64,000 nt of DNA from an uncultured Clostridia bacterium (lineage in GTDB: Bacteria > Bacillota > Clostridia > Lachnospirales > Lachnospiraceae). The translations under genes and the position numbers were made by a program. The DNA is taken from contig CAMIZL010000007.1 in NCBI GenBank assembly GCA_946403295.1, positions 1-64,000 on the forward strand, written 5' to 3'. This document shows, one piece after another, positions 9,401-20,472 of the stretch (position 1 is the stretch's first letter; every line of letters starts with the position of its first letter). The notes below the pieces were generated by a model. It was not told the origin of the DNA. It saw nothing but the letters and a program-made list of their open reading frames with translations, and did no database searches.

Positions 9401-12400
9401 TTCCGTCCGGGTTGATCACTGCGTAAACGATCTCTCTGTCGTTTGTCGTAGAGTCGCTTCCGTCGGTGTCGATCGTGTAAGCGATCGCTGCAGTGCCGTC
9501 TGTGAGCATTGCACAGTCAAGGCCCTTAACATTACCCGACGAACCGTTGTATACGGTGTAGGTCTCGCTACTCCATGCGGTTCCGTCATAGAACCTGCAC
9601 TTAATTGTATCCTTCTTATTGAAGTCGGAGATGTTGATGATCCCGGTTGCGTTCTCATCAACCGCAACGCTTCTCCATGCAACCATTGCATTACCGTTAC
9701 GTGTTGCAGCCGTGGGAGCCACATCGGCACCGGTATTGTTTGTAAGTCTGGTTGTTGCGGCTACTCCCGCTCCGTCAATTACCGAAGCGTAGATCTCGGT
9801 ACCGTTAAGACTTACCATCTGGTCGATGTTGCTGAGTGTCTGACCCGCAATCTTGCCGTTGTCAACCATTCGACGAACCCATGTCGCTACTGTGAGAGTG
9901 CTGTCATAATCAGTATCGAGCTGGGTGTCACCGTAGCCGGCATCACTGTTCTGTGAGCCGTCGTAAAGTACCTTACCGGCGTTATTCTCACCAACATAGG
10001 TATCTCCTCTCTTAGTCGCATATACGGCACGTGTCGCGTTGATATCGGCACTGTTCATGTCGGAGAGGTAGATGATCTTGTCTCCGGCGTTAACGATCTT
10101 CGGTGTAGCGTAGGGGTAGGTATTTGTCTCGATGTCCCTGAGTGCGTTCGCCGAAGTAACCTTCGCGGTTCTTGCAACAGCGGCACCGGCATTATTGCCG
10201 CCCCATGTTCTCTTGGTCTCTGTGTTGTTTAAGTAATCTCTGCTCTCTGCTCTGGGTGCCAGATCAAGTGTCAGGAGAGACTCTCCGCCGAATCTGTTCA
10301 CCTGCATCGAACCTGTTTGGGTAAGAGCATCAATGGCATTTCTGAGATTCTGCTGGTTCCTGGCCCAGAGATCCTCAATGTTACTGTAAAAGTTGGTCTT
10401 CTCATCCATCATGTTGAAGCCGACGGAGTAAAGAACCTTTTCATACTCTATACAAGCGATGCTCGCCACGAACTCTATACCGATAAGTCCGTCGATCCTG
10501 AATCTCTGACCGTTGATGTTTGCAGGGTACCATGTTCCGTAATCGGGAGCCGCAAGCTTGGTAACATCTTCTCCCTGATGCTCTTCGAGGTAAGGTCTGT
10601 TAAGCCACTCAAAGGTCATATCAAGACTGATCTGTCCGAAGATACCGAGCTTGAGCGCTACTACGGAGTAGTCTATCCCGACGCCCGCGAATACCTTGAT
10701 GTAGAGGTAGAGCCTGAGCTTTGTAAGGTACTCGTTCGCAAGGTCGAGTGTATCTGTTGTGTTGTTCTGATAAGCAGCCGTGATCGCATCCATGCTCACA
10801 CGAACAGTTCCGCCAAGCTCGACCTCCATGGTGATCGGAACGGGTCCTACCCACATGTTCCAATCCCACTTGAAGCCGAGTCCACCGCCGGCGTTGAAGC
10901 CGCCGTCAAGGACTGTCATGGCCCACTTCTGACTATCGAAATCCCAGTAGATCAGTGTTTCCATGTAGCCACCGATCTCGTAGGTGACATCAACGTCGCT
11001 CTTGACGATGTTGTCCATAGCTTCCGTAAGATCAGCCTTTTGGCTGTTCAGCCACTTGCTTGCTCCGCCCCAAGGCAGATCCTGAATACCGGGTGTGTAA
11101 CCGAAATCCGATCCCTCACCGGGCATGAGGTTCATCTCGACACCGTTCTTTATCTCGTTGTCATCCATGGTCGAGTAGCTGAAACTCATGAGGCCGAGGA
11201 ACTTCGTAGGATCGTTCGTAGGCGTGATATTCATGGAGAGGAGTGCATCCTCCGAATCCGTGAACTCCATGTTCGCCAGTAGCTTGAGTGCGGGGCCTAC
11301 GAATTCGTCTCCCTGATCGTCCGCTCCCGTTGCCTTAGAGCTGTCCGAGCCTACCGACTTGCCGGCCAATCTGAGTGCCGAAGCAAGGTCTGTACTTTCC
11401 TCAGTCTTGCCGACACCGATCAGGTTAGCCAGTGCGAAAGGAAGATCCTCTCGTCTCGTGAGCGGTTCGGAATAGCTACGCTTATATTCAAGATAGAGAT
11501 TCTTCTTCTGACCCTGATCTATACAGCTCTTGATGCTGTCAGGAGTCAGAGTGACATCATACTTGGTAAATACGTCTCTCGTGAAGATCCAGTCATAGGT
11601 GCTACACTTTGTGTTATCGTCAAACGCAACCTTCTTGCCGTCAGCGGTATATAACTGAAGCTCATAAGCGTTGCTACCGGCATCTTCTTTCTTCTCACCC
11701 CACCACATAACGGTTGTTTCGAGCACGCTGCCCTCGGGATTACTGTCGGACACACCGATCCTTCCCGTGTAATCCATCACGTTGGTGGTATTGCCGTTTG
11801 AAAGCGCGACAGTCCTCTGACCGACGATGAAGGGATGCTTCGTGTGCTTCTTGTTCTCCTTGAAGGTTACGATACTGTCTCCGCTCTCTACGTATTTGTC
11901 TTCTGCCTGATTGCCGTCAATCTCTAAAAGTATCGGGTAATAGTCGACAAGTTCTTCATGTGTAACGGGATCTGCGGCACTTATCGTGAAGACATATTTA
12001 ACCTTGTCCGAGCTGTTCAACTCTCTGGGATTTCCTTCCGAATCCTTAAGATCCCACTGAGTGACATCCATTGTGATCCTGAATTTGCCGTTGGGCATAT
12101 AGGGTTCAAGGTAATTGTCTTCATAACCAAAGCAGGTCTCGTCACCTACTATCGTATAACCGTTAGTATTGTCACTGTACGAAGTAGTGAAGGTCGCTCC
12201 CGTGAAATGGATCCAGTTAACGGGGAACACATTGGGATCCTCTACTGCATAGAAACACTTTTGGCTTTCTATAAGCGCGTTGTCGACAGCATAATACGGG
12301 TTGAGTACATGTCCTTTCACCATCTCCCCGTTAACATAGACCGCGCCACGAAGGATCAGGCTTCCGGTGTAAGGTGTTGCGTCGGGTTTCTTAAGGCTAA

Positions 12401-15400
12401 CGTAAGCATAAGCCGCCTTGCGGAGCGTTACAATGTTGTAGGGATAAAGCTCGAGCCTTGTCGAATCGCCTTCACCTGATCTTAACTCATTGTTCTTGAT
12501 CGTCGCGAGATATACGTCGCTTTCCAGTGTAGACTTGCAGTATACATCGCTCCAGATTCCGTCCTCTTCAAAGATCACAGCTTCTCCGTTATCATTACTC
12601 CAGACGTCAACCCACTCACCATCCTTATTGAGGTAGGTGAGCATTGTGGAGGTCTGAGGATAACAACGGAAGAGGAAAAGCCTGTTCTTAAGTGTCTTTA
12701 CCGAGACCTCGAGCGAGTCCTTCATGCCTGTGAGGACATGCTCAGCGGTAACGGTCACGGGCTTGTCCGTATCCTTTAATCCCGAGAGCAGCATATCCGT
12801 TCCGGGACGGTAGGAGTCGTAGGAAAGCTTCCTGATATCTTCATAAAGCGAACCCTGTCTGTTATTGATCGTTACAGCCGAGTTGTTGTCGCTTGCCCAT
12901 TTGAGCTGATCCGAAAGCTCTGTCCATGCGTACTCGCCGTAGTTGACCGAGACGATGTTACGGAGCGAGATATCTCCCCTAAGAGCAAGGATCTGATCCT
13001 GCGACATGCTGCCGATGGTGGCCGCATTGTCCATCACAAGACTTGATGCGGTCGAGCCGCTTCCGGAGATCACTGTTCCGGTTGCCTTGCCCTTCTTCTC
13101 TGTATCGTTAACTGTCGGCTGGATCCAGATCTTGAGAGCCGCCTCATCATATACGTAAAACAGGAATGAGTCATAGCTCCATGTTCCGGAAGTACCGTTC
13201 TTAGCCTTGACAGACACGGTATAGATCTGTCTGTAGCCGTTCTTGTCGGTATTCGAAGCGTTGAAACCGATATTACTTATGGTATAAGTACCCCTGTAAT
13301 TACCCTGTCCGTCTCCGGTACCGGGGTTGTTTGTCTTGTAGATCTCTGTTCCGTCTTTCGCGATACTCATCTCAAAGAGTTCCGATGCGTTGGCGGACGA
13401 GAACTTCGCAAAGTTTTTGACGTTCCACTCGATACCTACATTTCCTGCGGTATCAAGTATGTAGTAATCGGAGAGACCCGTGAGTCTGACCTCAGCGGGC
13501 AGTGATTCTACGGACGCCTTAACCTCGCCGGAATATGTTGTGGTGTGGTATACCGTGCTTACCTTGATCACAAACTCATTGATCCCGTTCTCTTCGTAGG
13601 TGTATGCCAGATACTCGGCAGGGATCGCTGCCTGCGTAACGGGGTTCGCAGCAGTACCCGAAACGGTTGTGGTGTAAACGGGTGTACCTGTGGTGTCGCT
13701 TGCGCGGTAGAGCTCAATACTAAAGGTAGTGGGTGTCGTTCCGTTCTGAGCGCAGATATTGGAACTCCAGAACACAGTGAGTCCCTGCCCGTCCACGATA
13801 TCATACGCAAGATCGGGTACCTCGAAGAAAGGCCTGTTACCGCTGTCGAACTTCAGTCTCCCGACTTCCTTCGTCACAGTTTTGCCTTCCGCATTGCCGT
13901 TATAAGCGATAACGCTTATGATAGTCTCCCCGGCTTTTCCCGAAGGGCTGATCTTTCCGTCAGCTCCGATCACTGCGATCGAAGGATCGCTGCTGACCCA
14001 TGCGAAGTCTGCCGTGCTGTTCGCAGGGTTGCCGTAGGAATTGATATATGTAACCTTCTGAGGGTTACCGTAGGTGTAATCGTCTGCTGCAAGAGTGAAG
14101 CTTGCCTTGATAACGGGCTTATCTTCAACATAGATTACCTTGTTGCTCTGATCGTTGTACACGTAATCGGTTTGTCCGTCCGATTTCTTGACCGACAGCT
14201 TTGTCGTCAGATCGGTTGCCGTGATGAACTTAACAGAAGCCACAGCATCGCCGCCGATACCGATGTACTGTCCGTTATACTTGCCGATAACGGGGTCGTA
14301 TTTATCATCTTCAACTGAAGTAACCGTACCGTTATCGAGGTAGAGCTCTGCGATAAAATACCTGGTCGTTCCCGAGGTGTTATCACCAATCTCAATATCA
14401 CCTGTTGTGATCTTGCCACCGGTGATATCTTCACCGACAGACTTTAATCTCAGATATCCCGAATCGTAGGTTCCGTCAGTCGAAACGATCCTTACTCTGA
14501 GGGATTTCGAGAAATGAGTCGTACCTTCCGTTACGAAATCCCTCCTAAGCCAATCAGCCCGATTTGAATCGTTCACCACGTCGATCGTAACATTCAGCTT
14601 AGGCTCGGCAATATTGGTGTTGTTCACGTTAAAAGTAAAGCCTGTGAATGTGTTCTTTACAACAACAGTGTTGATATTAAAGCCTGTGGGTTTAAGCTCC
14701 AGAGTCGTGTTCTGATCTGCGCTGACGTATTCAGCGATATTGCTGAATGCTTTGCCGTCAAGATTCCTGGGGTTAAACCCTGTAACCAGGATGCTTATAT
14801 CACCGCCCTCTTTAACCTCATAAATGAAGGTCTGAATGTTCGACGCCGATGTCTCGACAGGTTTAAGAACAGAGCCGTTGTTGACCCTCATTTCAACATC
14901 TGCCTTAGCAGGCTCAGTGTACTTGACCGTGATAGGGATCAGCTCGCCGGGCTTGAACTCACATGCGGGTACGCTGATCGATTCGACCACGGGGGCCTTT
15001 TCACGAGTGAACTTTGCGGTGATATCAAAACTGTTGCCGTAATAAGCATAGAAAGGCTGTATTTCGCCCGTGTCATCTATGATTCCGGGATAGAATTCCG
15101 CATAATATTCAGGTGTATAATAATGGTCCTCGGTCTGATTTAAATCATTGTTCTTGTATACTGTAAAGGTCTCCAGGCCGTTGCGGATAGAAGGAGCCAA
15201 TATCGATTGGGAGTGATTTTGAGCCCATCCGTTCTGGATGGTATGTATCTTGAAAATTTCATGTGTGCTCTGCGGATTCCACACGATAACGCCTCCGAGT
15301 TCCGCCGGCATCTTCGTTCCTTTTTTCTGCTCCCGTGCATAGATCTCGAGGGGATAATAAGCAAACCCCCCGTCAAAGGTGATGGAAGTGATCTCGTCAC

Positions 15401-17081
15401 CCTTGCTGATCGCTGCTCCCGTTGAAGCACGAGAGAGATCCTGTCCTCCGACAGGCAGAAGATTCTCTGCATCCCATGAGCTGAGATTGGATCCGTCGGG
15501 ACGGTATCCGAAAGAATTATTATACCAATCCTCGGCCGAACCGTTTTTCCTTACGATAAATTCCCACGTAGCAGGCTGAATAAGTCTAGTCTTTACAGTA
15601 GTCTCTATCATCACATCTAAATAGTTGAGATCATCAGGTCTGGTTGAACTGCTCGCGGTGATATTATCCGCGGGTATCGCCACGCTCACTCCCTCCGGAT
15701 CGTTTTCGGCATGAATATCGATCGTTGTCTCGGGAACAAGTCCACCGTTGTAAAGAGTCCAATGACCTACGCCTTCGTCGTCAAAAAACCCGAATATGGG
15801 AAATTGTCTTATGGGATCCGTATACTTTATTCCATCATCAGGCGTAAGGTGTTCGAATTTCATTTTATCTATAAGACCCCACTTGACCAAAAGCTGTTGC
15901 TCGGTTGTGAGTTCCACTGTATCACCCTTTAACAGTTCGGGATCATGCTCTTCGTAATGCTTGACCAGTCTTCCGATCCTGTCACCTGTGGGCTGTCCGT
16001 TTTCATCAAGTACATATTCCATTACTGTTTCCGTTCTATAGGTACCCGAAGGACGGAAGAAAGCCTCATTGGGCACACCCGTTGATCCTGAAAGATCAAA
16101 GTTTATGTAATCGGGCATGGTTCCCTGTGCTGTCGAGCCCTTGCACTCGATAAGCATGCCGAGTGTCTCGCTTTCGGCTCCCGCCTCATTCGTAAAGAGA
16201 GCGTTCTTGATGTCGTAGCAATCAAGAATAAAGTACGTTTTCTCGGAGTAAACAGGGTCATCATCCGCCATGGGATCAACTCTCTCCGCAGCCACATCGA
16301 TCTCTGCGGTTGCCGTTCCGTCCGCGCCCGCCGTAAGTGTCTTTTCCTTTACGACGCCGCTGTCAGCAACACTTCTGCTACCCGAGAGTGCCTTGTACTT
16401 GAACGAAACCCGCTGTCCGGGTACCGCACCTTCAAGGCTGACTGCAAAACGAGCCGTAAATGCCAAAACTTCAGTCTGCTCGATCGAGTTCTCTAAAAGG
16501 GTTACCTTTACTCTGGCGTCATGGCTGATCTCTTTGGCACCGGTGATGTGACCTGCGTTGTCACTGCTTGCGGTACGGAGAACGACACCTTCTCTTTCAA
16601 GCTGTTCCACAAGGCTTTTCGCGTTTTCTGTCTGCTCTTTGGTCCAGACCTTGTCGGTAAAGTAAGTGTCTTTCACATATGCGAGATAGTCCTCAATATC
16701 GATCATGGTCTTGAGGTCTTCGAGACATACGGGTGCCCCGTCAACCCAAACCATATCCTGAGGATCGTAATCGCCGGCAAGGATCTCCCTGATCTCGTCA
16801 AGCGAAATGGGCTTGCCGTCCTTTTCGATATACCAGCTGTCAAGGATGTTTCCGTTCTCATCAATAAGACCGTAATCCTGAAGCATCCTGTAATAATCCT
16901 CTGCTTTCTCAGGTCCTCCCACAATACCGGCAAGGGCGTCTATGATCTCCTGCCTGTACTCGGGGGACTGCTCGCCGCTCACTGCGGCACTGACCTTTTC
17001 GAGCATGGTCTGCGGGATCAATGTAAGTATCATTGCTACGCAGATTATGACCGAAACAGCTCTTCTCCAGAAGCTTTTCAT
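6453..17081 (-). CDS. Giant secreted multidomain cell-surface protein (3542 aa)
   Basis: An exported protein of 3542 residues, unrecognised as a whole. Residues 1-33 are a signal peptide (basic start, hydrophobic core, VSAA end). I see a Big_2-like segment near 1005-1075, Ig/FN3-like stretches near 680-720 and 1190-1260, and a Trp/Gly-rich beta region near 2030-2100. A repeat-rich, propeller-like stretch lies near 2315-2700, a CARDB-like segment near 2780-2880 and a cadherin-like beta-sandwich near 3165-3285. Then come a Pro/Thr linker (TPEPTPEP repeats, 3288-3316), an FN3-like domain and a C-terminal Big_2 domain ending VTVK. There is no LPXTG motif and no C-terminal helix, so attachment is not evident. 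AGGAGG precedes the ATG. It is the last gene of an operon with the two-helix protein at 17133, next to the sigma/PrsW cassette. Domain boundaries are estimates. Confidence 0.9.
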   Translation of the reverse strand: MKSFWRRAVSVIICVAMILTLIPQTMLEKVSAAVSGEQSPEYRQEIIDALAGIVGGPEKAEDYYRMLQDYGLIDENGNILDSWYIEKDGKPISLDEIREILAGDYDPQDMVWVDGAPVCLEDLKTMIDIEDYLAYVKDTYFTDKVWTKEQTENAKSLVEQLEREGVVLRTASSDNAGHITGAKEISHDARVKVTLLENSIEQTEVLAFTARFAVSLEGAVPGQRVSFKYKALSGSRSVADSGVVKEKTLTAGADGTATAEIDVAAERVDPMADDDPVYSEKTYFILDCYDIKNALFTNEAGAESETLGMLIECKGSTAQGTMPDYINFDLSGSTGVPNEAFFRPSGTYRTETVMEYVLDENGQPTGDRIGRLVKHYEEHDPELLKGDTVELTTEQQLLVKWGLIDKMKFEHLTPDDGIKYTDPIRQFPIFGFFDDEGVGHWTLYNGGLVPETTIDIHAENDPEGVSVAIPADNITASSSTRPDDLNYLDVMIETTVKTRLIQPATWEFIVRKNGSAEDWYNNSFGYRPDGSNLSSWDAENLLPVGGQDLSRASTGAAISKGDEITSITFDGGFAYYPLEIYAREQKKGTKMPAELGGVIVWNPQSTHEIFKIHTIQNGWAQNHSQSILAPSIRNGLETFTVYKNNDLNQTEDHYYTPEYYAEFYPGIIDDTGEIQPFYAYYGNSFDITAKFTREKAPVVESISVPACEFKPGELIPITVKYTEPAKADVEMRVNNGSVLKPVETSASNIQTFIYEVKEGGDISILVTGFNPRNLDGKAFSNIAEYVSADQNTTLELKPTGFNINTVVVKNTFTGFTFNVNNTNIAEPKLNVTIDVVNDSNRADWLRRDFVTEGTTHFSKSLRVRIVSTDGTYDSGYLRLKSVGEDITGGKITTGDIEIGDNTSGTTRYFIAELYLDNGTVTSVEDDKYDPVIGKYNGQYIGIGGDAVASVKFITATDLTTKLSVKKSDGQTDYVYNDQSNKVIYVEDKPVIKASFTLAADDYTYGNPQKVTYINSYGNPANSTADFAWVSSDPSIAVIGADGKISPSGKAGETIISVIAYNGNAEGKTVTKEVGRLKFDSGNRPFFEVPDLAYDIVDGQGLTVFWSSNICAQNGTTPTTFSIELYRASDTTGTPVYTTTVSGTAANPVTQAAIPAEYLAYTYEENGINEFVIKVSTVYHTTTYSGEVKASVESLPAEVRLTGLSDYYILDTAGNVGIEWNVKNFAKFSSANASELFEMSIAKDGTEIYKTNNPGTGDGQGNYRGTYTISNIGFNASNTDKNGYRQIYTVSVKAKNGTSGTWSYDSFLFYVYDEAALKIWIQPTVNDTEKKGKATGTVISGSGSTASSLVMDNAATIGSMSQDQILALRGDISLRNIVSVNYGEYAWTELSDQLKWASDNNSAVTINNRQGSLYEDIRKLSYDSYRPGTDMLLSGLKDTDKPVTVTAEHVLTGMKDSLEVSVKTLKNRLFLFRCYPQTSTMLTYLNKDGEWVDVWSNDNGEAVIFEEDGIWSDVYCKSTLESDVYLATIKNNELRSGEGDSTRLELYPYNIVTLRKAAYAYVSLKKPDATPYTGSLILRGAVYVNGEMVKGHVLNPYYAVDNALIESQKCFYAVEDPNVFPVNWIHFTGATFTTSYSDNTNGYTIVGDETCFGYEDNYLEPYMPNGKFRITMDVTQWDLKDSEGNPRELNSSDKVKYVFTISAADPVTHEELVDYYPILLEIDGNQAEDKYVESGDSIVTFKENKKHTKHPFIVGQRTVALSNGNTTNVMDYTGRIGVSDSNPEGSVLETTVMWWGEKKEDAGSNAYELQLYTADGKKVAFDDNTKCSTYDWIFTRDVFTKYDVTLTPDSIKSCIDQGQKKNLYLEYKRSYSEPLTRREDLPFALANLIGVGKTEESTDLASALRLAGKSVGSDSSKATGADDQGDEFVGPALKLLANMEFTDSEDALLSMNITPTNDPTKFLGLMSFSYSTMDDNEIKNGVEMNLMPGEGSDFGYTPGIQDLPWGGASKWLNSQKADLTEAMDNIVKSDVDVTYEIGGYMETLIYWDFDSQKWAMTVLDGGFNAGGGLGFKWDWNMWVGPVPITMEVELGGTVRVSMDAITAAYQNNTTDTLDLANEYLTKLRLYLYIKVFAGVGIDYSVVALKLGIFGQISLDMTFEWLNRPYLEEHQGEDVTKLAAPDYGTWYPANINGQRFRIDGLIGIEFVASIACIEYEKVLYSVGFNMMDEKTNFYSNIEDLWARNQQNLRNAIDALTQTGSMQVNRFGGESLLTLDLAPRAESRDYLNNTETKRTWGGNNAGAAVARTAKVTSANALRDIETNTYPYATPKIVNAGDKIIYLSDMNSADINATRAVYATKRGDTYVGENNAGKVLYDGSQNSDAGYGDTQLDTDYDSTLTVATWVRRMVDNGKIAGQTLSNIDQMVSLNGTEIYASVIDGAGVAATTRLTNNTGADVAPTAATRNGNAMVAWRSVAVDENATGIINISDFNKKDTIKCRFYDGTAWSSETYTVYNGSSGNVKGLDCAMLTDGTAAIAYTIDTDGSDSTTNDREIVYAVINPDGTVVRNIRVTNNSKLDENPAIEAVTVGTNEEFVLGWYSSEVQTQAAGSSSSSTADICMIDFNKNGEVVGRIPGSLSQTAGGSGVNITSNFSFVGGGHALDKLGIAWVERAQGNSVQLAGEAGTTPVSAADAPEYDILKAVMFYNAQNDSLGVTSVVNVAEMPAGTLIDSFDTVIGSDTDKIEAVVLGTTYGTNGVVSKTGETKDGQTVTYSVPSAVSNLYRVTEVLENKLTVTSAHFDRSMVRNDSSMSVQYALRNDGIDPIKNVSIKIGTDVTDYDNINIVPGGVVVLRADHNTGAALEDTDWTVTAVFDKNSSTESKSVSGRLLLDYPDIEVTTAKVVEEKDGKRKILIKLNNASDALLYKGVGNNRNRQVGISFYSDATLRNEIKGIDPFVIDNRADLEMIDNGGYSILVTFDANEYLRNQTQTATTIPEAGIPIYVSANVLEYNAFGGTYASCPEPDVSNNTAMVSCDNLQARTGKDVVITNDMEIRNGQTIVTVDIQNTSLSSTTTGNLIVSLKNEAGDIIEQKQSYTGSSTHTGMNAGAAVIKTGYVSSYGAYQMLTGNTNGLITLGGEQATTQTFTFNQPGYYVDVAYTNLKLDSDNTELGSLSLSEIGINEKSFKADGTGKFVAEAKINKEDIDHEIISTAIASAKSPYSTVKITADNGTSSGTGNLINEQFKLVKFDMPSHGSMVQPDPQILIRKLTVTVTADNGRTAEYVVNITYVDPVKPTPTPDPTPEPTPEPTPEPTPGPVITPEVYEPEVEEPAPEEKKEEKIKTVKAPAAERKANKVKLDKKIGATQKNGKLSFTWGKVRDAEFYDVYVAYYSDPFEKTEPIKVEDATKFSTKKIDGKEIDRTKNLKFKVVAYKTEDGKKVELGESITLYIAGEKNPDYTNVALIKLSKTKKTLTLGKTFKIKADVKLEDEKKKMLASSAADLRYESTDTSVAKVSASGKITTVGKGTCYIRVHSLNGVTAKIKVTVK

Positions 17082-17132
17082 GAGTATTTCCTCCTGATTC
17101 TAATTGGTGCGGTTTTTGACTGCTCCCCGGTT

Positions 17133-17483
17133 TCATCCTCCGGGATCGTCAATTTCGCTTTCCTGTTCAGTCTGCCTTTCACGCCTGATCCTTGCGAACT
17201 TGATGCATCCGAGGGTTAGAACTACGGCAAACACAAACGATAGAACTCCGACCAGAACGTACCCTCCCGCATCATCCGAGAGCATCAGTGCACCGAATCC
17301 GTACATTTGGATGGTGTCAGGCGATCCGAAACCGGAAAACTGATACACCAAGGCGACCGAAACGACCATAACAAACATAGCCGCACCGGACAAAATCCCG
17401 ATACGGGTACGCAGCTGTCTGATCTTTAGCTCCAAGGCTTTTTTTTCGATCATCCGAATAGCTTCATCAGTCTCGTATTTCAT
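17133..17483 (-). CDS. Two-helix membrane protein, cassette 1 (GGYVLVGV type)
   Basis: A 116-residue protein with a charged N-terminal segment of about 30 residues containing an IEKK stretch, a first helix (about 31-50), an extracytoplasmic loop of about 25 residues and a second helix (about 75-97) beginning GGYVLVGV. The tail is charged. It is clearly paralogous to the product at 23023 (IVEKK, then GT-MIS-EAGGYVLVGV) and more distantly to the product at 19319. A strong GGAGAG site precedes the ATG. It lies 51 bases upstream of the giant gene on the same strand and after a terminator, so the two probably form a separate transcript. Size and topology would fit a membrane regulator such as an anti-sigma factor or PrsW substrate, but this is inference. 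Confidence 0.8.
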   Translation of the reverse strand: MKYETDEAIRMIEKKALELKIRQLRTRIGILSGAAMFVMVVSVALVYQFSGFGSPDTIQMYGFGALMLSDDAGGYVLVGVLSFVFAVVLTLGCIKFARIRRERQTEQESEIDDPGG

Positions 17484-17579
17484 AGTCTCTCCTTTCTCTC
17501 TTTTCTCTCCTTTTTGCAGGTTCTATTATTTAGTTCCGCGGGGTATCCGGATTACTCGGTGATATTTTGAAAGAATTTT

Positions 17580-17637
17580 AAAAAGAAAAAGAAAAAAAGA
17601 AAGAAACATCTCTCAAGCCGTTTTGAAAGATGTTTCT
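17580..17637 (-). terminator. Terminator after the cassette 1 prsW gene
   Basis: A 15-bp stem with one mismatch (17602-17616 with 17623-17637, AGAAACATCT core) and a 6-base loop is followed on the minus strand by a long T-rich run. It separates the sigma-to-PrsW operon from the two-helix/giant-protein operon. Of the rest of the 260-base gap I note only a small TCCTGA...TCAGGA inverted repeat near 17672-17694. Confidence 0.88.
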
Positions 17638-17743
17638 ACGCTGTTCTGATTTATCTTGTTGATTTCGATTGTTCCTGAGCCAAGCTGAGTCAGGACGATC
17701 GTGTTTGGCATCGGGATAAGCAGGCGGGTACTATATACGCTTA

Positions 17744-18436
17744 TTATGCCCGGGGCGGGGCAGGACGTTCCGACTTGTGGTCATATGCGTGAGCGCTGTT
17801 TCTCTGCGCCTCCTGCCTCTTAAGGGTCCGGTAAGGGAAGTAGAGGGCGACAGCGGATAATATCGGCATCGTGTAGCCGATGTAGGTCGGGATCCCGGGT
17901 TCCGACACGAGCAGGTTGTAGAAGCCGTGGAACGCCGTCGAAAGTGAGAGCGCTCCCACAATACCAGGGAAGGACAGGGTGAACAGACGCTTCTGAATGA
18001 TGATTCCCATCACGAGCATAAGTGCACAAACCACGTGCATGACTCCGACCGCGAGGCCTCTGATGATGACGAAGGTGAGCTCAGGCGCGCCGAAGGATAT
18101 GAGATAGCAGCTGTTCTCAAACGAAGCGAACCCCAGTCCCAGTCCGAGGCACACGGTGATCAGCTTGCTGTTGTCGGCCTCAAATACGAAGATATAGAAG
18201 ACAAGCGGCAGGATCTTCATGATCTCCTCGATGATTGGGGAGAAATAGATCGCCATATCCTCTGCCGGCGTCTCTGTGATCTGTCTGAGGAATCCGCTGA
18301 TATAAGCGGACAGGAGGCAGATCACCATCCCCATGACGAAGGAGCCGATAAACCTGCGCGTGTTCCTCTGGGTGAAGATGAGCGCGATCAGGAGCGGGAT
18401 GGCGATGCAGACAAGGATGTTTTCGGAATAAACCAT
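17744..18436 (-). CDS. prsW: PrsW-family intramembrane protease, cassette 1
   Basis: A 230-residue polytopic protein of the PrsW (M82) family. In Bacillus the family cuts the anti-sigma factor RsiW to start release of the ECF factor SigW. The family motifs are visible: EE-x-x-K at E70-E71-K74 inside a helix, FASFE with E107, H134 in VMHVV and H170 in FHGFYN, all within hydrophobic segments. It lies 3 bases after the membrane-protein gene at 18440 and is probably translationally coupled to it. A strong terminator follows. It shares all motif positions with the copy at 22267. The substrate is unknown; the co-encoded small membrane proteins are obvious candidates. Confidence 0.9.
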   Translation of the reverse strand: MVYSENILVCIAIPLLIALIFTQRNTRRFIGSFVMGMVICLLSAYISGFLRQITETPAEDMAIYFSPIIEEIMKILPLVFYIFVFEADNSKLITVCLGLGLGFASFENSCYLISFGAPELTFVIIRGLAVGVMHVVCALMLVMGIIIQKRLFTLSFPGIVGALSLSTAFHGFYNLLVSEPGIPTYIGYTMPILSAVALYFPYRTLKRQEAQRNSAHAYDHKSERPAPPRA

Positions 18437-18439
18437 GCT

Positions 18440-19297
18440 TCACGCACCCCTTTCCGCGATCTGTTCCGGCCGGAGGCTTTCCGGCCTTTTTTCAAGCTCG
18501 AAACATGTGAACATTACTATGAGAAGCGCCACAGCGTACATAAAGTCAGCCAGGAAATAAACAGGCTCATAACACATATACGTTGTGTTCAGGATCCATA
18601 CGAGGGATATGAAGTTGACAACAAGGACCTTTTTTATGTCGTCCACGGATGTGTCCCGGTCTCTGCGAATCCTCCCGAGTCCCCTGAGGCCCTTGACAAG
18701 TAAAAACACAAACACGGCGAAGAGGATCACGTAGGTTGTGTATTCGAATACAGCCATGGTGAGTTCGGATTCGAGGAAGCAATTGATGATCTGAAGGATC
18801 AGCACTGTGTAGGTTGAAACGATGATGCAGACCTTCTCAATGGTGCCAAACGCCCCGGTCTTCTTCATCGCAAGGACTATGATGTACATGAGGTAGCAGA
18901 GAGGCACGCCGCTCGACACGCTCTCGATCCACTCTCCGCTCCAGACGGTCCAGAGCACGATGAGGACAACGGATATAACTGCGATCTGCACGGTCTCAAA
19001 GCCGCGCTTCGGTCTTTCTTTGTAGAAGATCTTGTTGAACATGGAAGCAAAAAAAAGCCACGCACCGGTCGAGGAAACCTCGTTGATCCCGTAGGGGATC
19101 CTGACGCCCACCTTGAGGACTGTGGTGAGGATCCAGTACATGTTTCCGATGATAAGACAGATCGTGGCGTACAGGAAGAATCCCATGACGATGGTGAATC
19201 TGACTTTTTTCAGGAATCTGACGGTGAGCAGCGCACAGACTATCATCACAACGAGCTGCATCAAGGACTCTATCAGATCGAGATAATTGATCTCCAT
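18440..19297 (-). CDS. Polytopic membrane protein of the PrsW cassette, copy 1
   Basis: A 285-residue integral membrane protein with about seven to eight hydrophobic segments and no recognised family. It aligns along its length with the 283-residue product at 21419. Shared features are the N-terminal 'ME-(I)-x-W/Y-x-D-L' start, a Y-W near residue 55 (GNMYWI versus SDIYWL), PYGINEV versus PFAISDV near 70, and W-V/T-WSGEW versus WVVWTEEW near 120. AAGGGG precedes the ATG. It sits 21 bases after the two-helix gene and 3 bases before prsW. Its constant pairing with PrsW suggests it senses the signal or regulates the protease; this is inference only. Confidence 0.8.
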   Translation of the reverse strand: MEINYLDLIESLMQLVVMIVCALLTVRFLKKVRFTIVMGFFLYATICLIIGNMYWILTTVLKVGVRIPYGINEVSSTGAWLFFASMFNKIFYKERPKRGFETVQIAVISVVLIVLWTVWSGEWIESVSSGVPLCYLMYIIVLAMKKTGAFGTIEKVCIIVSTYTVLILQIINCFLESELTMAVFEYTTYVILFAVFVFLLVKGLRGLGRIRRDRDTSVDDIKKVLVVNFISLVWILNTTYMCYEPVYFLADFMYAVALLIVMFTCFELEKRPESLRPEQIAERGA

Positions 19298-19318
19298 TTG
19301 AAACCCCTTTTCGTGTGA

Positions 19319-19648
19319 TCACTCAGGATTTTCGAGCTTTTTGAGCTTCTTTACATAGTTTATGAGCACAGTCGCCAAAGCGCCGAGTATGAAGGCGCAC
19401 ACAGCGATCACGATATAACCCACATAAGGCGATGTGACCGTTATGCTGCCGTACTGGGTAAAAGTTGTCTCCTCTTCGACAACCGCTACGGGCTCGAATC
19501 CTACAATGCCGAACAATATCACAACAAGAGCGGCGACCGCAGCCATGCCGATCGAGCACAGTGTGATAACGTTCATGCTCTTTTTGCGGATCTTGAGCGC
19601 ATCCGAACGTTTGAGTATTTCGTCAAATTGATCGTTATCGGTTCTCAT
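19319..19648 (-). CDS. Two-helix membrane protein, putative anti-sigma partner, cassette 1
   Basis: A 109-residue protein with a short charged N-terminal segment (about 1-25, FDEILKRSDALKIRKK), helix 1 (about 26-46), an acidic, Thr-rich loop and helix 2 (about 75-97), then a Lys-rich tail. The start at 19648 was chosen for the GAGGAG site 6 bases upstream; a longer frame from 19693 lacks one. It is encoded directly after the sigma factor (52 bases), the usual place for an anti-sigma factor, and before the membrane/PrsW pair. The small size leaves little room for a classical zinc anti-sigma domain, so the role is a hypothesis. Confidence 0.78.
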   Translation of the reverse strand: MRTDNDQFDEILKRSDALKIRKKSMNVITLCSIGMAAVAALVVILFGIVGFEPVAVVEEETTFTQYGSITVTSPYVGYIVIAVCAFILGALATVLINYVKKLKKLENPE

Positions 19649-19700
19649 AACAGTCTCCTCAAATCTCCGGCCGTACACAACACCGGCAGGCATATATGCC

Positions 19701-20291
19701 TTACATCATACCGTCGTATCCCATTTCGATGAGCATATCCCGCAAGCAGACCTTGCCTCGCGCGATGAGGTTATATACCTGCTTCTTGCTCTTGTTCATG
19801 ACGACGGATACCTCGTCGTTACTCATGTCTTCAAAAAATATCAGATGAAGTACCTGCTTGTATATCGGATTAATACTCTCGAGTGCTTTATAAAGTATCC
19901 TGTTGCGTTCGTTTTCAAGGCAGCAACTTTCCGGCATCTCGTTGTCCGAAACCTCTCCGACCGTTTTTTCCTCATCCTCGATCCCAACGCTGCAATAGCT
20001 TTTCTTTCTGAGCGCTTTAAGAGCGATATTCCGACCGATCGAGAAAAGCCATGTCTTAAAGCTGCTCTTTCCGGAGAATCTCGACGTTCCCGATGCCACC
20101 ACCGCGAAGGTGTCCATCATGACATCTTCCGAATCGTCCTGATTCCCGAGAAATCCATATACAAAAAACATCAATTCTTCCTTGTATCGCAGAAAAAGAA
20201 CTTTCAGATCGTCTGTATTGTTTGTTTTCAGATATCGGGCGTAAAGCTTTTCATCGCTCAATTCGGCCCCACCCGCCAAGTTTATAGCCAT
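19701..20291 (-). CDS. ECF-like sigma factor, cassette 1
   Basis: A 196-residue sigma-70-family factor with region 2 and region 4 only, the ECF architecture. Region 2 covers about 20-100 (FLRYKEELMFFVYGF, DSEDVMMDTF, FKTWLFSIGRN). Region 4 covers about 135-190 (INPIYKQVLHL, DMSNDEVSVVMNKSKKQVYNL, a helix-turn-helix). The linker is acidic and Cys-containing. Closely related to the factor at 20646, with the same 'MNKSKKQVYNL' recognition helix, so the two may read overlapping promoters. The ATG at 20291 has only an AGG directly before it. A downstream in-frame TTG (about 20257) after GGTGGGG is an alternative start that would match the paralogue's length better. Confidence 0.88.
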   Translation of the reverse strand: MAINLAGGAELSDEKLYARYLKTNNTDDLKVLFLRYKEELMFFVYGFLGNQDDSEDVMMDTFAVVASGTSRFSGKSSFKTWLFSIGRNIALKALRKKSYCSVGIEDEEKTVGEVSDNEMPESCCLENERNRILYKALESINPIYKQVLHLIFFEDMSNDEVSVVMNKSKKQVYNLIARGKVCLRDMLIEMGYDGMM

Positions 20292-20332
20292 CCTGTCTTT
20301 CCAACTGTCCTTTGATGATCAATACGCTTATA

Positions 20333-20373
20333 ATGCGGAGAGCATCCCTTCTCCGTGAGATATCTCCCCGCAT
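20333..20373. repeat. Inverted repeat in the leader of sigma factor 1
   Basis: ATGCGGAGAG (20333-20342) pairs with CTCCCCGCAT (20364-20373) at 9 of 10 positions. It lies between the promoter and the start of the sigma gene and could form a leader hairpin or be a protein site. Confidence 0.5.
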
Positions 20374-20387
20374 TTACTACTTAATTA

Positions 20388-20416
20388 ATGTTATCAGATT
20401 TACGCTTTTTTTTCAA
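20388..20416 (-). promoter_or_regulatory. SigA-type promoter of the cassette 1 sigma operon
   Basis: On the minus strand TTGAAA (20416-20411) and TAACAT (20393-20388) are 17 bases apart. This suggests housekeeping transcription of the operon; no clear ECF-type box was found here. Confidence 0.6.
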
Positions 20417-20472
20417 TGGCAAACATCCGCTACGCTTGTCAATGCGGAATTATTACCGGAAAATAAACCCTC

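Noticed and set aside
7791-11282. Long open frames on the plus strand (for example 7791-9254 and 10317-11282) opposite the giant gene
   Set aside because: They are antisense shadows of the 3542-residue protein, with Cys/Arg-rich composition, no ribosome sites and no family features.
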